Source: JAVVXB01 sp036651815
GTDB lineage: Bacteria > Bacillota > Clostridia > Christensenellales > CAG-138
Direction: 5' to 3'
NCBI GenBank assembly: GCA_036651815.1
Contig: JAVVXB010000032.1
Coordinates: 1 to 35,566 of the forward strand
DNA: 35,566 bases
Shown here: positions 15,705 through 25,282 of the stretch, in pieces
Position numbering within the stretch: position 1 is the first letter of the stretch
Layout: each line of letters begins with the position of its first letter
Notes under the pieces: model-generated
The model's database searches: none
Told to the model about the DNA's origin: nothing
Seen by the model: the letters and a program-made list of their open reading frames with translations, nothing else
Made by a program: the position numbers and the translations under genes

Positions 15705-17507
15705 ATGACTACCAGGGCACAAGCTTTTTTTCGAATCGTATGCTATACGACGTTGGCCGTATCCATGACGTTGATCGCACTTTCTTTCATGGATCCTTCT
15801 GCCCGCTTGCAGGACAATAACCCGCTGTGTCCCGTGCGGATTGCAGGGGCGTATCGGGTGGACGGCGGCACTTTTGTGCCGATCGTCAGGGATGCGCCGC
15901 TTGCGCTTGCAGACGGTAATTTGGTGACCGTGCGGGGACACTTTGTGCGTGCCATTGAACCGAACGAAATCTTACTCATGCGCATCAACAATCTGCGTGT
16001 ACAGATGCGCGTTAATGGGGCGCTTGTGTTTTCCTTCGGAGAAACGGGAACATATCCCGCATTTGTTAACGCGCCGGGCAATGTGTGGCAGAGCTTTCGA
16101 TCCCCCGGAATCACCACCACAGACGAAGTAACAATTGTGTTGGAAAATGGTTACCAGGGCAATTTATCAGAGCGGATTACCTGCTTTTTGAACCGCATGC
16201 AGGTGGGATCCGAGCGGCATCTACTTACGAATATGCTGAGGGAGCATCTCGTGTCGCTGATTACCGGCCTCGTTACATTGTCGGTCGGCATCGTCATGCT
16301 GCTTATTTCTATTGCAGGCATCGTATTCCACATACCGAATAACCGAAAGAGCTTGCTGTTTGCTGCTATCCTGATTACGGGCGGTACGTGGCTGCTGTCT
16401 AATTTTGAATATATGTCGCTGATGCTGCCCTATCCGGCCATGATTGGCTTGATAGACGCCATCAGCCTATATGCGTTGCCGATTTTTGCGGCCATGTATG
16501 TAAGAATCTATGTGCAAAGCCGAATTCGAATGACGTTGGATATTGCCGCGTGGATGAGTACGGGGTTTCTGCTGCTGGCGGGAATCCTGCAGTTTTCCGG
16601 GATTTCTGATTATAACCAGTTGCAAACCATTGGAAACAGTATCTCCTTACTTGCGGTGCTTACCTGCATTGCTTGCCTTGAGTACGAATGGAGATTCAAA
16701 AAAAACAAACCTGCGCATGATACGCTGCTTTCGCTGCTTCCGGTATGCGTGGGGGCAGTGGTGGATGTGGTCAATTATTTTCTGCACCTTGTGCCGGTCA
16801 ACTACGGCTGCCAGATCGGGTTTCTGTTTTTCACGGTGATGCAGATTGCCCTGATGGTGGCGCAACTGCAGGAGAACGCAAAACACGCCTTGCAGATGGA
16901 GAATGATTTGCTGCAAAACCGCGTGACCATGATGCTTAGCCAGATTCAGCCGCATTTTTTATACAATTCGCTCACGGCTATCAAGCAACTCTGCATATCC
17001 GATCCGGAGCGGGCTGAGGAGGCGGTTGGTGATTTTGCAAGTTATCTGCGTACCAACTTGGATTCGCTGAGCAAAAACGCCATCATCCCATTTACCCGGG
17101 AATTACGCCATGCCGAGTGCTATTTAAAGTTGGAGCAGATGCGCTTTGGCGACCGTGTTCAGGTGAAGTACGATTTGCGATACCTAGGATTTTCCTTACC
17201 AACGCTCACCGTGCAACCATTGGTGGAGAACGCGGTGCGCTATGGCATCACCAGAAAGCAAAAGGGCGGTACAATAACGATTTTTTCCGATGAAACAGAT
17301 ACGAATTATGTGGTGCGGGTATCCGATGATGGCGCGGGATTTGACACGTCCGCCGCGTTGTCCACAGACCGCAGCCACATTGGCATTGAAAACGTGCGAA
17401 GCAGGCTTAAGGCGCTTTGCGAGGGCGAACTCATATTGGAGAGCGAAATCGGAAAAGGAACCACGGTAACCATTTTAATTCCAAAGCGAGAGGCGGACAG
17501 CGTATGA
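15705..17507 (+). CDS. LytS-like sensor histidine kinase with 7TMR-DISM-type membrane part
   Basis: A 600-residue membrane kinase. One helix at about residues 8-28 is followed by an extracellular beta-rich domain (30-185) resembling the DISM ligand domains. About seven helices lie between 190 and 390. The cytoplasmic part has the His_kinase motif MLSQIQPHFLYNSLTAI with phospho-acceptor His417, then an HATPase domain: PLVENAVRYGI (N box), DDGAGF (G1) and GIENVRSRLKAL (G2). The ATG has GGGGG upstream. Its stop overlaps the regulator start (ATGA), so the two form a two-component pair. Such kinases often sense carbohydrates, peptides or wall damage. Given the neighbours, a wall-derived or LysM-peptide signal is plausible but unproven. 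Confidence 0.9.
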   Translation: MTTRAQAFFRIVCYTTLAVSMTLIALSFMDPSARLQDNNPLCPVRIAGAYRVDGGTFVPIVRDAPLALADGNLVTVRGHFVRAIEPNEILLMRINNLRVQMRVNGALVFSFGETGTYPAFVNAPGNVWQSFRSPGITTTDEVTIVLENGYQGNLSERITCFLNRMQVGSERHLLTNMLREHLVSLITGLVTLSVGIVMLLISIAGIVFHIPNNRKSLLFAAILITGGTWLLSNFEYMSLMLPYPAMIGLIDAISLYALPIFAAMYVRIYVQSRIRMTLDIAAWMSTGFLLLAGILQFSGISDYNQLQTIGNSISLLAVLTCIACLEYEWRFKKNKPAHDTLLSLLPVCVGAVVDVVNYFLHLVPVNYGCQIGFLFFTVMQIALMVAQLQENAKHALQMENDLLQNRVTMMLSQIQPHFLYNSLTAIKQLCISDPERAEEAVGDFASYLRTNLDSLSKNAIIPFTRELRHAECYLKLEQMRFGDRVQVKYDLRYLGFSLPTLTVQPLVENAVRYGITRKQKGGTITIFSDETDTNYVVRVSDDGAGFDTSAALSTDRSHIGIENVRSRLKALCEGELILESEIGKGTTVTILIPKREADSV

Positions 17508-18310
17508 TGCACTATTTGGTAGTGGACGATGAACAGTTGGCGCTGGACTATCTGATCCGGCAGATCAAGGACGTGGAACCGGATAGCCAGATTGAGGGCT
17601 TTACAGATCCGTTAGAAGCGGAACAATATGCAAAGGATCACCCGGTGGACGTTGCGTTCCTTGATATTGAAATGTTTGGGATGGATGGCATTGAGCTGGC
17701 CAAGCGTTTTAAAGACTGTAACCCGGCACTGTCCATCGTGTTTGTCACGGGCTTTTCCCAGTACGCAGTGGATGCGTTTTCCGTGCATGCCTGCGGATAC
17801 TTGCTCAAACCGCCTACGGGGGAACGTATTTTAGCGGAAATCAATCTGGTGAAGGCGCGCAATTCCCGTCCGGGCGGCAATCGACGTATCCGTGTGCAAA
17901 CCTTTGGAAACTTTGAAATTTTTGCCGATGGCATTCCGGTTAAATTCGGCAGGAGTAAGACCAAGGAATTGTTGGCATATTTGGTAGATCGCCGCGGCGC
18001 GGCCGCCACCATGCAGGAACTGCTGACGGTATTATTTGAAGATCGCGAGCCGGACGCATCGGTGAGCAGTCTGCTGCGCACGCTTGTTGCAGATTTGCTG
18101 CATGCGATGAAAAACGTACACGCAGAGGAAATTGTGTTAAAAACGCACAACAATCTTTCGGTGGACACCACAAAGTTCGATTGCGATTATTATAGGTTCC
18201 TTGATGGCGATGTGCCAACGATCAATAGCTACTGCGGTGAGTACATGATCAACTATAGCTGGGCGGAGTTTACCACCGGCGTTTTGGATGGAAAAGCAAA
18301 TCTATATTGA
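17504..18310 (+). CDS. Response regulator with SARP-like winged-helix output
   Basis: A 268-residue regulator. The receiver domain (1-120) has the acidic pair Asp8-Asp9, phospho-acceptor Asp54 (AFLDIEMFGMDG) and the conserved Lys in GYLLKPP. From about residue 128 (RRIRVQTFGNFEIFADGIPVKF) comes a winged-helix domain like those that open SARP/BTAD regulators: SKTKELLAYLVDRRG, then TVLFEDREPDASVSSLLRTL. LytS-like kinases usually pair with LytTR outputs, so this partner is less common. Its start overlaps the kinase stop. It probably controls the downstream export operon, the divergent LysM gene, or both. Confidence 0.88.
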   Translation: MMHYLVVDDEQLALDYLIRQIKDVEPDSQIEGFTDPLEAEQYAKDHPVDVAFLDIEMFGMDGIELAKRFKDCNPALSIVFVTGFSQYAVDAFSVHACGYLLKPPTGERILAEINLVKARNSRPGGNRRIRVQTFGNFEIFADGIPVKFGRSKTKELLAYLVDRRGAAATMQELLTVLFEDREPDASVSSLLRTLVADLLHAMKNVHAEEIVLKTHNNLSVDTTKFDCDYYRFLDGDVPTINSYCGEYMINYSWAEFTTGVLDGKANLY

Positions 18311-18638
18311 GTTTCCAGGACGCGTAACGAAAAGAGAAATTGGTGTGTTCAAGCGGAGCTGTTGCCAATTCAATGACAATTCGCAGTTTTATGGGAGATT
18401 AAGTCTGAATGATCCGTACAGAACTAGCCAACAAGACACTGAAAACACTTTTCGGAAAGAGGTAGCACGTACCCCCATAATGGGCGCATGTGGGCGTGGG
18501 CAGAGCGGCAAGCGGCTCTTTTGCGGGAATTGGAATGTTGCGCTTATGATGCATGCAACGCGATAAACTGATAGCGAAATAAGGAAGAATGCCATCAAAA
18601 GAGCATTATCCACTGAATTGAAAGGAAGTTGGCAAACA
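18311..18638 (+). other. Gap between regulator and lipoprotein genes
   Basis: This 328-base gap has no convincing gene. It contains a modest terminator-like hairpin at 18502-18523 and a possible -10 (TATGAT, about 18545) without a good -35. It probably separates the regulatory operon from the lipoprotein/export genes. Confidence 0.4.
18502..18523 (+). terminator. Possible terminator of the two-component operon
   Basis: AGAGC-GGCAAGC-GGCTCT is followed by TTTTGCGGG. The stem has 5 to 6 pairs and the T tract is short, so it is weak. Confidence 0.35.
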
Positions 18639-20222
18639 ATGAAAAAAATTATATGCGGATTCTTGAGTACACTGCTTGTGATGACGATGCTGATTGGCTG
18701 TAATTCAATCGTCTCTGCAAAGGAATCAATTCATCAAGCAACGACCGACAACACGGAAACTCAAACCCATGAGGAAGCAAACCAGACCACGAACTCGGCT
18801 GAGAATTTGGCAACCAAATACAAAAACCTGGAAGAACTACTCGCAGCTAACCCCAATATCCGGATGTCTGATGCGCCTGCGGGCGCCACGGGCGTTGCGT
18901 ACGCCACGATCGGGCTTAACGGACAGATCATTGCGCAGATTGCTTTTACATTCAATAATGATGCGTATCTTTACCATGCAGCGGCATGTGAGAAGGAAGC
19001 CGATGCAAAGGATATTGCGGACATTAGTGAATCGTTTCAAAACAATCAGCAGCGGCTCTCAGAAAGAAATTTAACCAACGGCGGGGTTTTCAATCTTATG
19101 TACAGCGACGACGATGCAAAGGGCCTGGCAACTTGGTACTATGCACCGACAGCCTGCCAGTATTCGCTCTATACGGATACCGGCTGCGGTTCAGACCAGA
19201 AGATTGAAGAGGTTGTGGATCGGATAATGGCGGTGCCCGGCTATGACTTCGAACCGGGGCAGATGCCGGCGGCGAAAATTGCCGGAACCGTAACCGGAAT
19301 CGTAGCGAGTGTGGATGGAAACCAAATCGTTATCAATCTCGCAAATGGCAACACGCTGGTTTTTCTGATGAGCTATCTTCAGGCTACGCAGGCGGTTCTG
19401 GGCGATGAAGTGAAGATTGGCTATAGCGGAGACGTGACCAATCATCCGGAGGCAATGACCATCGAGGTAACCAAACCGGCGCCCACGGCCATCGGTGGTG
19501 CGATTGCTCAGTTTGATTCCACCAGTGTCTATGTCACAATCTCAACGGGCAATGTCTTCGGCTTTGTGTTGGATGCAAAAACGAAGATCACCGGCGCGGA
19601 CAACAAGTTGAAAAATGGCGATGTGGTCATGGTGTACTACCAAGGCACACTCGCCAACCTGCCAAAGGCAACCGAGATCAATATTGTGACCGTGGCCAAG
19701 GATGAGAAAAAAATCCCGATGGATAAAACGTTGGATGGTTGGGTAACAAAGCTGGGAACCAAATCATTTACTATTCAATGCAACAACGGAAAAACATGGA
19801 CCTTTCAAAAAAATGCAACCTCAAAGATTACCGGGGATTATCCCTTTGAAAACGCTTGCAAGGTGGTTGTGACCTATGATGGATACGCCAGCAATTCGCC
19901 GGTTGCCAAGGTGATCACTGTCATCGCACCGTTGGATCCGACCCCGCCAACACCGGTCTATACCACGGTGAGCGGTACCATCGTAAGCATTATTGATGGA
20001 TACCTCAGCTTGACTGATGGAACAGGATATTACATCATGGATGCGGATATTTCGGGAGACCTCGATGCAGGGGTGGGGGATAAAGCCACAGTGACCTATT
20101 GCTCAAATGGCGGCATCTTCTTCGTAGTTCGTGTTGTGCTGGAAAGTGTTGGTGACAGCCCGGTTCCCAGACCGCTTGTGGAACCAGCAGTTGAACCGGA
20201 GGAAAACGCGGAGGAAAGTTGA
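18639..20222 (+). CDS. Lipoprotein with repeated beta-barrel-like domains
   Basis: A 527-residue protein. ATG 18639 follows AAAGGAAG at about 10 bases. The signal peptide ends in the lipobox LIGC near residue 24, so the mature protein should be lipid-anchored outside the membrane. A linker rich in T, E, Q and N follows, then a domain of about 140 residues (MSDAPAGATGVAYATIG onward). After it come four related beta-strand modules opening GTVTGIVASVDGNQI, GGAIAQFDSTSVYV, LDGWVTKLGTKSFTI and VSGTIVSIIDGYLSL, each with a GD or similar turn and a closing V-x-Y strand. They resemble DUF5666-type OB-like repeats. A Pro-rich tail ends the protein. Its place ahead of the exporter genes suggests an accessory or immunity role, unproven. 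Confidence 0.7.
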   Translation: MKKIICGFLSTLLVMTMLIGCNSIVSAKESIHQATTDNTETQTHEEANQTTNSAENLATKYKNLEELLAANPNIRMSDAPAGATGVAYATIGLNGQIIAQIAFTFNNDAYLYHAAACEKEADAKDIADISESFQNNQQRLSERNLTNGGVFNLMYSDDDAKGLATWYYAPTACQYSLYTDTGCGSDQKIEEVVDRIMAVPGYDFEPGQMPAAKIAGTVTGIVASVDGNQIVINLANGNTLVFLMSYLQATQAVLGDEVKIGYSGDVTNHPEAMTIEVTKPAPTAIGGAIAQFDSTSVYVTISTGNVFGFVLDAKTKITGADNKLKNGDVVMVYYQGTLANLPKATEINIVTVAKDEKKIPMDKTLDGWVTKLGTKSFTIQCNNGKTWTFQKNATSKITGDYPFENACKVVVTYDGYASNSPVAKVITVIAPLDPTPPTPVYTTVSGTIVSIIDGYLSLTDGTGYYIMDADISGDLDAGVGDKATVTYCSNGGIFFVVRVVLESVGDSPVPRPLVEPAVEPEENAEES

Positions 20223-20379
20223 TTCAGCAACGGGCTTAACGGTACTGCGACAATGCGACAATGCTTGCCGGGGTCATTGCAAACGCGGTGACTCCGACGC
20301 ACGTAATGTGCGATAGTTTAAAAATGCGAAACAACTAGCCGTAAGTTCGCGGCAATACAGAGTAAGAGGATGGGAAACA

Positions 20380-20856
20380 ATGGAACAGCAGATCTTTCGG
20401 AAAGAGAGCCTTGCGCATGTGACCGCCCCGGAGCAGCTCAACGATTATATCCGTGTAGCAAATCCAAGCGTTTGGATCATCATTGCCGCAGTCATTCTTT
20501 TGCTGGCATCGCTGATGGTCTGGAGTGTGTTTGGTACGCTGGAAACGACCATCAACGAGTCATTCATTGTGGATAAAGGCATCGCGACGTGCTACATGGC
20601 GGATGCGTCGGAGGTAAACCCCGGCATGACGGTTAAGTTTGGTGATAAAACAGGCACGGTCACCGCGGTTTCCCAGACACCCTATTCTTCGAAGGAGATT
20701 GCGGATCGTTACAACGATGATTATACGGTCCATATCCTCGGCATTGAAGACTGGAATTATGAGGTTGTGATTTCTGCGCCGAATATGATGGATGGACTGA
20801 TCGAAGGAACGGTTGTGACGGGTCTGGTCAAGCCAATCACCTTCATCTTCAATTGA
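20380..20856 (+). CDS. Short HlyD-like adaptor of an NHLP-type peptide exporter
   Basis: A 158-residue protein. The N-terminus IFRKESLAHVTAPEQLNDYI is the typical opening of the membrane-fusion subunit of NHLP/NHLM bacteriocin exporters. One membrane helix follows (about 30-52), then a compact extracellular beta domain (GMTVKFGDKTGTVTAVSQTP, later IEGTVVTGLVKP). The family form I know has about 400 residues with a long helical hairpin; here that hairpin is missing, so only a stub adaptor remains. AAGAGGA precedes the ATG. Its stop lies 11 bases before the next start, so the three exporter genes are one operon. Confidence 0.8.
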   Translation: MEQQIFRKESLAHVTAPEQLNDYIRVANPSVWIIIAAVILLLASLMVWSVFGTLETTINESFIVDKGIATCYMADASEVNPGMTVKFGDKTGTVTAVSQTPYSSKEIADRYNDDYTVHILGIEDWNYEVVISAPNMMDGLIEGTVVTGLVKPITFIFN

Positions 20857-20867
20857 GGAGCAGTGGC

Positions 20868-23051
20868 ATGACGAAAAAGAACGAGATCAAACAACCGGTC
20901 AAGAGGGGCGTTGCGCGTGTGCCGGTGGTCATGCAGATGGAAGCACTGGAGTGCGGGGCCGCATGTCTCGCCATGGTGCTGGCCTATTACGAGCGGATTG
21001 TACCGCTCGAACGGATGCGCGTGGACTGCGGCGTCTCCCGGGACGGTAGCAACGCAAAGAATATTCTGGTGGCGGCCCGCAACTATCATCTGGATGCCAC
21101 GGCCTACCGGCTCAACCCTGAGGTACTTAGGCAGAAAGGTGTATTCCCGTGCATTCTGCACTGGAATTTCAATCATTTTGTGGTGCTGTGTGGGTTTTCC
21201 GGCAAAAAAGCCGTTTTGAACGATCCCGCGCGCGGACTGGTGCGGGTGTCTATGGATGAGTTCAACGTATCGTTCACGGGCATATGCCTAATGTTTGAGC
21301 CATCAGAATCGTTTGAAAAGGGCGGCAAAAAAAAGAGTATGCTTGCCTTTGCGCGGACGCGTTTGGTGGGTACGGGCGCGGCGGTGGCGTTTGTGGTGCT
21401 TACGACGGTGATTACGGCGCTTATTGGAATCATCAATCCTGCGTTTTCCCGCATTTTTATGGATCGCCTGCTGACTGGACAGGACGCTGGCTGGCTGATT
21501 CCATTCATACTCGTAATGGCGAGTGTTGCGCTCATCCAGATCGCGGTGGCGGTACTTAGTGCTATTTACCAGCGCAAAATTGAGGGCAAGATGGCTATTG
21601 TGGCTAACAGCACGTTCCTATGGCACGTGCTACGGTTACCAATCGAGTTTTTTTCCCAGCGTATGGCGGGCGATATCTGTATGCGCCAGGGCCTTAATGA
21701 AGGAATCGCTTCTTCACTTATCAATATCTTTGCGCCGCTGTTTCTGAATTTTATCATGCTCGTCCTGTACTTGGTGGTCATGCTGCGATACAGCCTGATT
21801 CTAACGGCCGTTGGAATTGTCTCCATCATATTGAATCTGATTGTGGCGCAGATCATCAGCTATCAGCGCACGAATCTGACCCGCGTGCAGATGCGTGACA
21901 CTGCCAATCTTTCCAGCACAGCCATGGCGGGAATCGAGATGATCGAGACCATCAAAGCCAGCGGCGCCGAAAACGGCTATTTTGAAAAGTGGGCCGGCTA
22001 CCAGGCATCCGTCAATACGCAGGGCGTGCGGGTGACCAAATTGAACCAATACCTTGGTGTGATACCGGATCTAATTGCCGAGTTGACGGACGTGATTATA
22101 TTGATGCTGGGCGTTTATTTGACCATGCAGGGACAATTCACTGTCGGCATGATTCTGGCGTTTCAAGGGTTTATGATGTCGTTTACGGACCCAGCCATGA
22201 GTCTCATTGGGGCAGGGCAAAGCTTTGTGGAGATGCGCGCCAATATGGAGCGTGTCGAGGACGTGATGGACTATGCGCCGGACGTCACCTACGACGACAT
22301 GGATCTCTCCGACGAAGGTGCTTTCGGTAAGCTTACCGGTAATGTCGAAATTAAGCATATTACCTTTGGCTATTCTGCACTTGCGGAACCGCTGATCCGT
22401 GATTTTTCCATGACGCTTAAGCGCGGTAGCCGCGTGGCGTTTGTCGGCCCGTCCGGCTGCGGCAAAAGCACGCTGGCAAAGCTGATTTCCGGGCTGTATC
22501 AGCCATGGAGCGGTGAAATTCTATATGACGGCAAGCCTTCGCATGAAATTCGGCGGGAGGTTTTCACCGGTTCTCTGGCGGTGGTGGATCAGGATATCAT
22601 ATTGTTTCAGGATTCTATCAAAAACAATATCAAGATGTGGGATAGTTCCATTCAGGATTTCGAGATGATTCTAGCGGCCCGGGATGCGCAGATTCATGAG
22701 GACATTATCCGACGGGACGGTGGATACGATTCCGTGGTCAAGGCGGGTGGACGAGACCTGTCCGGCGGACAGCGGCAACGGCTGGAGATTGCCCGCGTAC
22801 TGGCGCAGGACCCAACTATTATCATATTGGATGAGGCCACAAGTGCCCTTGATGCCAAGACGGAGTTTGAGGTGGTCAATTCCATCAAGGCTCGCGGCAC
22901 AACCTGCATCGTGGTGGCGCACCGATTGTCCACCATACGCGACTGCGATGAAATCATCGTACTGGAGCATGGCAATGTGGTGCAACGCGGCACGCACGAA
23001 GAATTATACAAGCAGGACGGGCTGTATGCACAGCTTGTGTCTAACGAATAG
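20868..23051 (+). CDS. NHLP-type C39-peptidase ABC transporter (PCAT)
   Basis: A 727-residue protein that both trims the leader and exports the peptide. The N-terminal C39 peptidase has catalytic Cys29 (ALECGAAC), His103 (NFNHFVV) and Asp119 (LNDPARG), all intact. About six helices follow (170-450), then the ATPase: Walker A GPSGCGKS, signature LSGGQRQR and Walker B IIILDEATSALD. C39 domains cut after double glycine, matching the GG leader of the peptide gene at 25531. ATG 20868 has GAGGAG 7 bases upstream; a TTG five codons earlier overlaps the adaptor end. It probably pairs with the next ABC protein. Confidence 0.93.
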   Translation: MTKKNEIKQPVKRGVARVPVVMQMEALECGAACLAMVLAYYERIVPLERMRVDCGVSRDGSNAKNILVAARNYHLDATAYRLNPEVLRQKGVFPCILHWNFNHFVVLCGFSGKKAVLNDPARGLVRVSMDEFNVSFTGICLMFEPSESFEKGGKKKSMLAFARTRLVGTGAAVAFVVLTTVITALIGIINPAFSRIFMDRLLTGQDAGWLIPFILVMASVALIQIAVAVLSAIYQRKIEGKMAIVANSTFLWHVLRLPIEFFSQRMAGDICMRQGLNEGIASSLINIFAPLFLNFIMLVLYLVVMLRYSLILTAVGIVSIILNLIVAQIISYQRTNLTRVQMRDTANLSSTAMAGIEMIETIKASGAENGYFEKWAGYQASVNTQGVRVTKLNQYLGVIPDLIAELTDVIILMLGVYLTMQGQFTVGMILAFQGFMMSFTDPAMSLIGAGQSFVEMRANMERVEDVMDYAPDVTYDDMDLSDEGAFGKLTGNVEIKHITFGYSALAEPLIRDFSMTLKRGSRVAFVGPSGCGKSTLAKLISGLYQPWSGEILYDGKPSHEIRREVFTGSLAVVDQDIILFQDSIKNNIKMWDSSIQDFEMILAARDAQIHEDIIRRDGGYDSVVKAGGRDLSGGQRQRLEIARVLAQDPTIIILDEATSALDAKTEFEVVNSIKARGTTCIVVAHRLSTIRDCDEIIVLEHGNVVQRGTHEELYKQDGLYAQLVSNE

Positions 23052-23062
23052 GGGGTGGCGGC

Positions 23063-25282
23063 ATGGGCTGGTTTGATGAACAGATCCGGCAGCGAATTCA
23101 GCAGGATGAAGAGGGATTTTCCGATGCTTTCGACAGTATGTCCGCCGTCATCATGGGGCGCAGACATCTTGGTTTCGACCGTGAAAAGCACTGGCGGACC
23201 GAGGCGGCGGTGGATGAAATTCTGAAGTACTACCATGTAAAACCGCAGCAGATTCCGGAAGGAATCGATGGTTTACAGGAACAGCTGGAATACTTGCTGC
23301 GGCCATCCGGCATTATGCGGCGCAGCGTCGAGTTGACCGATGGCTGGTACAAGGACTGCATTGGCGCAATTTTGGCCGAAACCGCGGACGACGGCATGGT
23401 GGCACTGCTCCCAAGCGGACTGAACGGATATACGTATTATGATTACAAGGCGGGCAAAAGCGTCCGTATCAACAGCAAGACGGCAGAGTTTCTGACCGGA
23501 GCGGCGGTTTGTTTCTACAAACCATTACCGCTCAAAAAGCTGGGCATTCCCGATCTTCTGCGTTACATTTTATCCACACTGTCCGTTTGGGATTTTGTGA
23601 TGGCTGCGGTGGCTACGCTGGCAGTAACGATGATTGGACTGCTGCTGCCCTATATCAACAATCTGATCTTCGATAAAGTGATTGTCAGCGGACAATTGCG
23701 GTTACTGATGCCGATTTCTTGCCTACTTGTGGGCGTCACGATATCGTCGCTACTGATCGGGATTACAAAATCCATGGTGGAAGGGCGGTTGTCGTCCAAA
23801 ACGGATGTCGCCGTAGAGGCGGCTGCCATGATGCGGATGCTGTCGCTGCCGGCCGGATTTTTTAAACAATACAGCGCAGGAGAGCTGAACAATCGTGTGA
23901 GCTCCATCCGTTCGCTATGCTCAACGCTTTCGGATGCGGTGTTGACCACCGGATTAACGAGTGTGTTTTCCCTCGTTTATATTGGGCAGATCTTCCGCTA
24001 CGCACCATCGCTGGTGATTCCCGCGCTGACGGTAATTCTGGTGACGGTACTGGTATCCGTTGGCTCATCGCTGCTACAAATGAAAATTTCAGAGCAGCGC
24101 ATGGAGCTTTCTGCCAAGGGCAGCGGACTTGTGTTTGCACTGATCTCGGGGGTACAGAAAATTAAGCTGGCCGGTGCGGAAAAACGTGCGTTCTCGCGCT
24201 GGGCGCACAACTATACAAAGTCCGCAAAGCTACAGTATGATCCCCCCATACTGATTAAACTCAACGGTGTACTGACAATGGCAATTACACTGCTTGGAAC
24301 GATTGCAATCTACTATTTTGCAGCGGTCAACCAAATCTCCGTGGCAGATTATATGGCTTTTAATGTATCCTACGGCATGGTATCCGGCGCGATTTCTGCG
24401 TTGGCGGGCATTGCGCTGACGGTTGCGGATATTCGTCCCGTGATGAAGCTGGTGGAACCCATTCTCGATACCGTGCCGGAGGTAGCAGAGGATAAGAAAA
24501 TGGTGACCAAGTTATCTGGCGGGCTGGAGCTCAACAACGTATCCTTCCGCTATAACGATGATATGCCCATGGTACTGGACGATCTTTCCATTAAGATCCG
24601 TGCGGGTGAGTACATTGCCATTGTGGGACGCACCGGATGTGGCAAGAGCACACTGATCCGGTTGCTGCTGGGCTTTGAGAAGCCGCTCAAGGGCGCAGTT
24701 TATTACGATGGGCGCGATATTACCACGCTGGATCTCAAGTCGCTCCGCCGCAATATTGGCGTGGTGCTGCAGGATGGCAAGCTGTTTCCCGGCGATATCT
24801 TTTCCAACATCACCATCTCGGCACCGTGGCTCTCGATGGAAGAAGCGTGGACGGCAGCCCGTATGTCCGGTGTGGAGGAGGATATCAAACGTATGCCAAT
24901 GGGCATGCATACGTTGATTTCCGGCGGCAGCGGCGGAATTTCCGGCGGACAGGCACAGCGGCTGATGATCGCCCGCGCCATCGCAGGGAAGCCGCGCATT
25001 TTGATTTTTGATGAGGCGACCAGTGCCTTGGATAACATCACCCAGCGGCAGGTTTCGGAGTCTTTGGATTCGCTCAAATGCACCAGAATTGTGGTTGCAC
25101 ACAGACTGTCTACCATCCGGCAGTGTAACCGCATCCTTGTGCTCAATGGCGGAAAAATTGTGCAGGATGGCACCTATGAACAACTGATTAACGATGCGGG
25201 TGGGCTGTTTGCAGAACTGGTTAAGCGGCAGCGGCTTGATGTTCAGCAGATAGAAGGAGCGCCGCCCGATACCGTTCAATGA
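23063..25282 (+). CDS. NHLP-type ABC permease/ATPase, second subunit
   Basis: A 739-residue ABC half-transporter without a C39 peptidase. Residues 1-165 form a soluble N-terminal domain of the type seen in the second NHLP subunit; it begins GWFDEQIRQRIQQDEEGF and contains LTDGWYKDCIGAILAET. About six helices follow (170-440), then the ATPase with Walker A GRTGCGKST, signature ISGGQAQR and Walker B ILIFDEATSALD. It starts 11 bases after the PCAT stop with GGGGGTGG upstream. I expect it to form a heterodimer with the PCAT subunit. It is shorter at the N-terminus than the largest family members I know. Confidence 0.9.
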   Translation: MGWFDEQIRQRIQQDEEGFSDAFDSMSAVIMGRRHLGFDREKHWRTEAAVDEILKYYHVKPQQIPEGIDGLQEQLEYLLRPSGIMRRSVELTDGWYKDCIGAILAETADDGMVALLPSGLNGYTYYDYKAGKSVRINSKTAEFLTGAAVCFYKPLPLKKLGIPDLLRYILSTLSVWDFVMAAVATLAVTMIGLLLPYINNLIFDKVIVSGQLRLLMPISCLLVGVTISSLLIGITKSMVEGRLSSKTDVAVEAAAMMRMLSLPAGFFKQYSAGELNNRVSSIRSLCSTLSDAVLTTGLTSVFSLVYIGQIFRYAPSLVIPALTVILVTVLVSVGSSLLQMKISEQRMELSAKGSGLVFALISGVQKIKLAGAEKRAFSRWAHNYTKSAKLQYDPPILIKLNGVLTMAITLLGTIAIYYFAAVNQISVADYMAFNVSYGMVSGAISALAGIALTVADIRPVMKLVEPILDTVPEVAEDKKMVTKLSGGLELNNVSFRYNDDMPMVLDDLSIKIRAGEYIAIVGRTGCGKSTLIRLLLGFEKPLKGAVYYDGRDITTLDLKSLRRNIGVVLQDGKLFPGDIFSNITISAPWLSMEEAWTAARMSGVEEDIKRMPMGMHTLISGGSGGISGGQAQRLMIARAIAGKPRILIFDEATSALDNITQRQVSESLDSLKCTRIVVAHRLSTIRQCNRILVLNGGKIVQDGTYEQLINDAGGLFAELVKRQRLDVQQIEGAPPDTVQ

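Noticed and set aside
20223..20379. A peptide gene between the lipoprotein and the adaptor
   Set aside because: No frame with a ribosome site and a double-glycine leader was found; only short repeated motifs such as GCGACAAT are visible.
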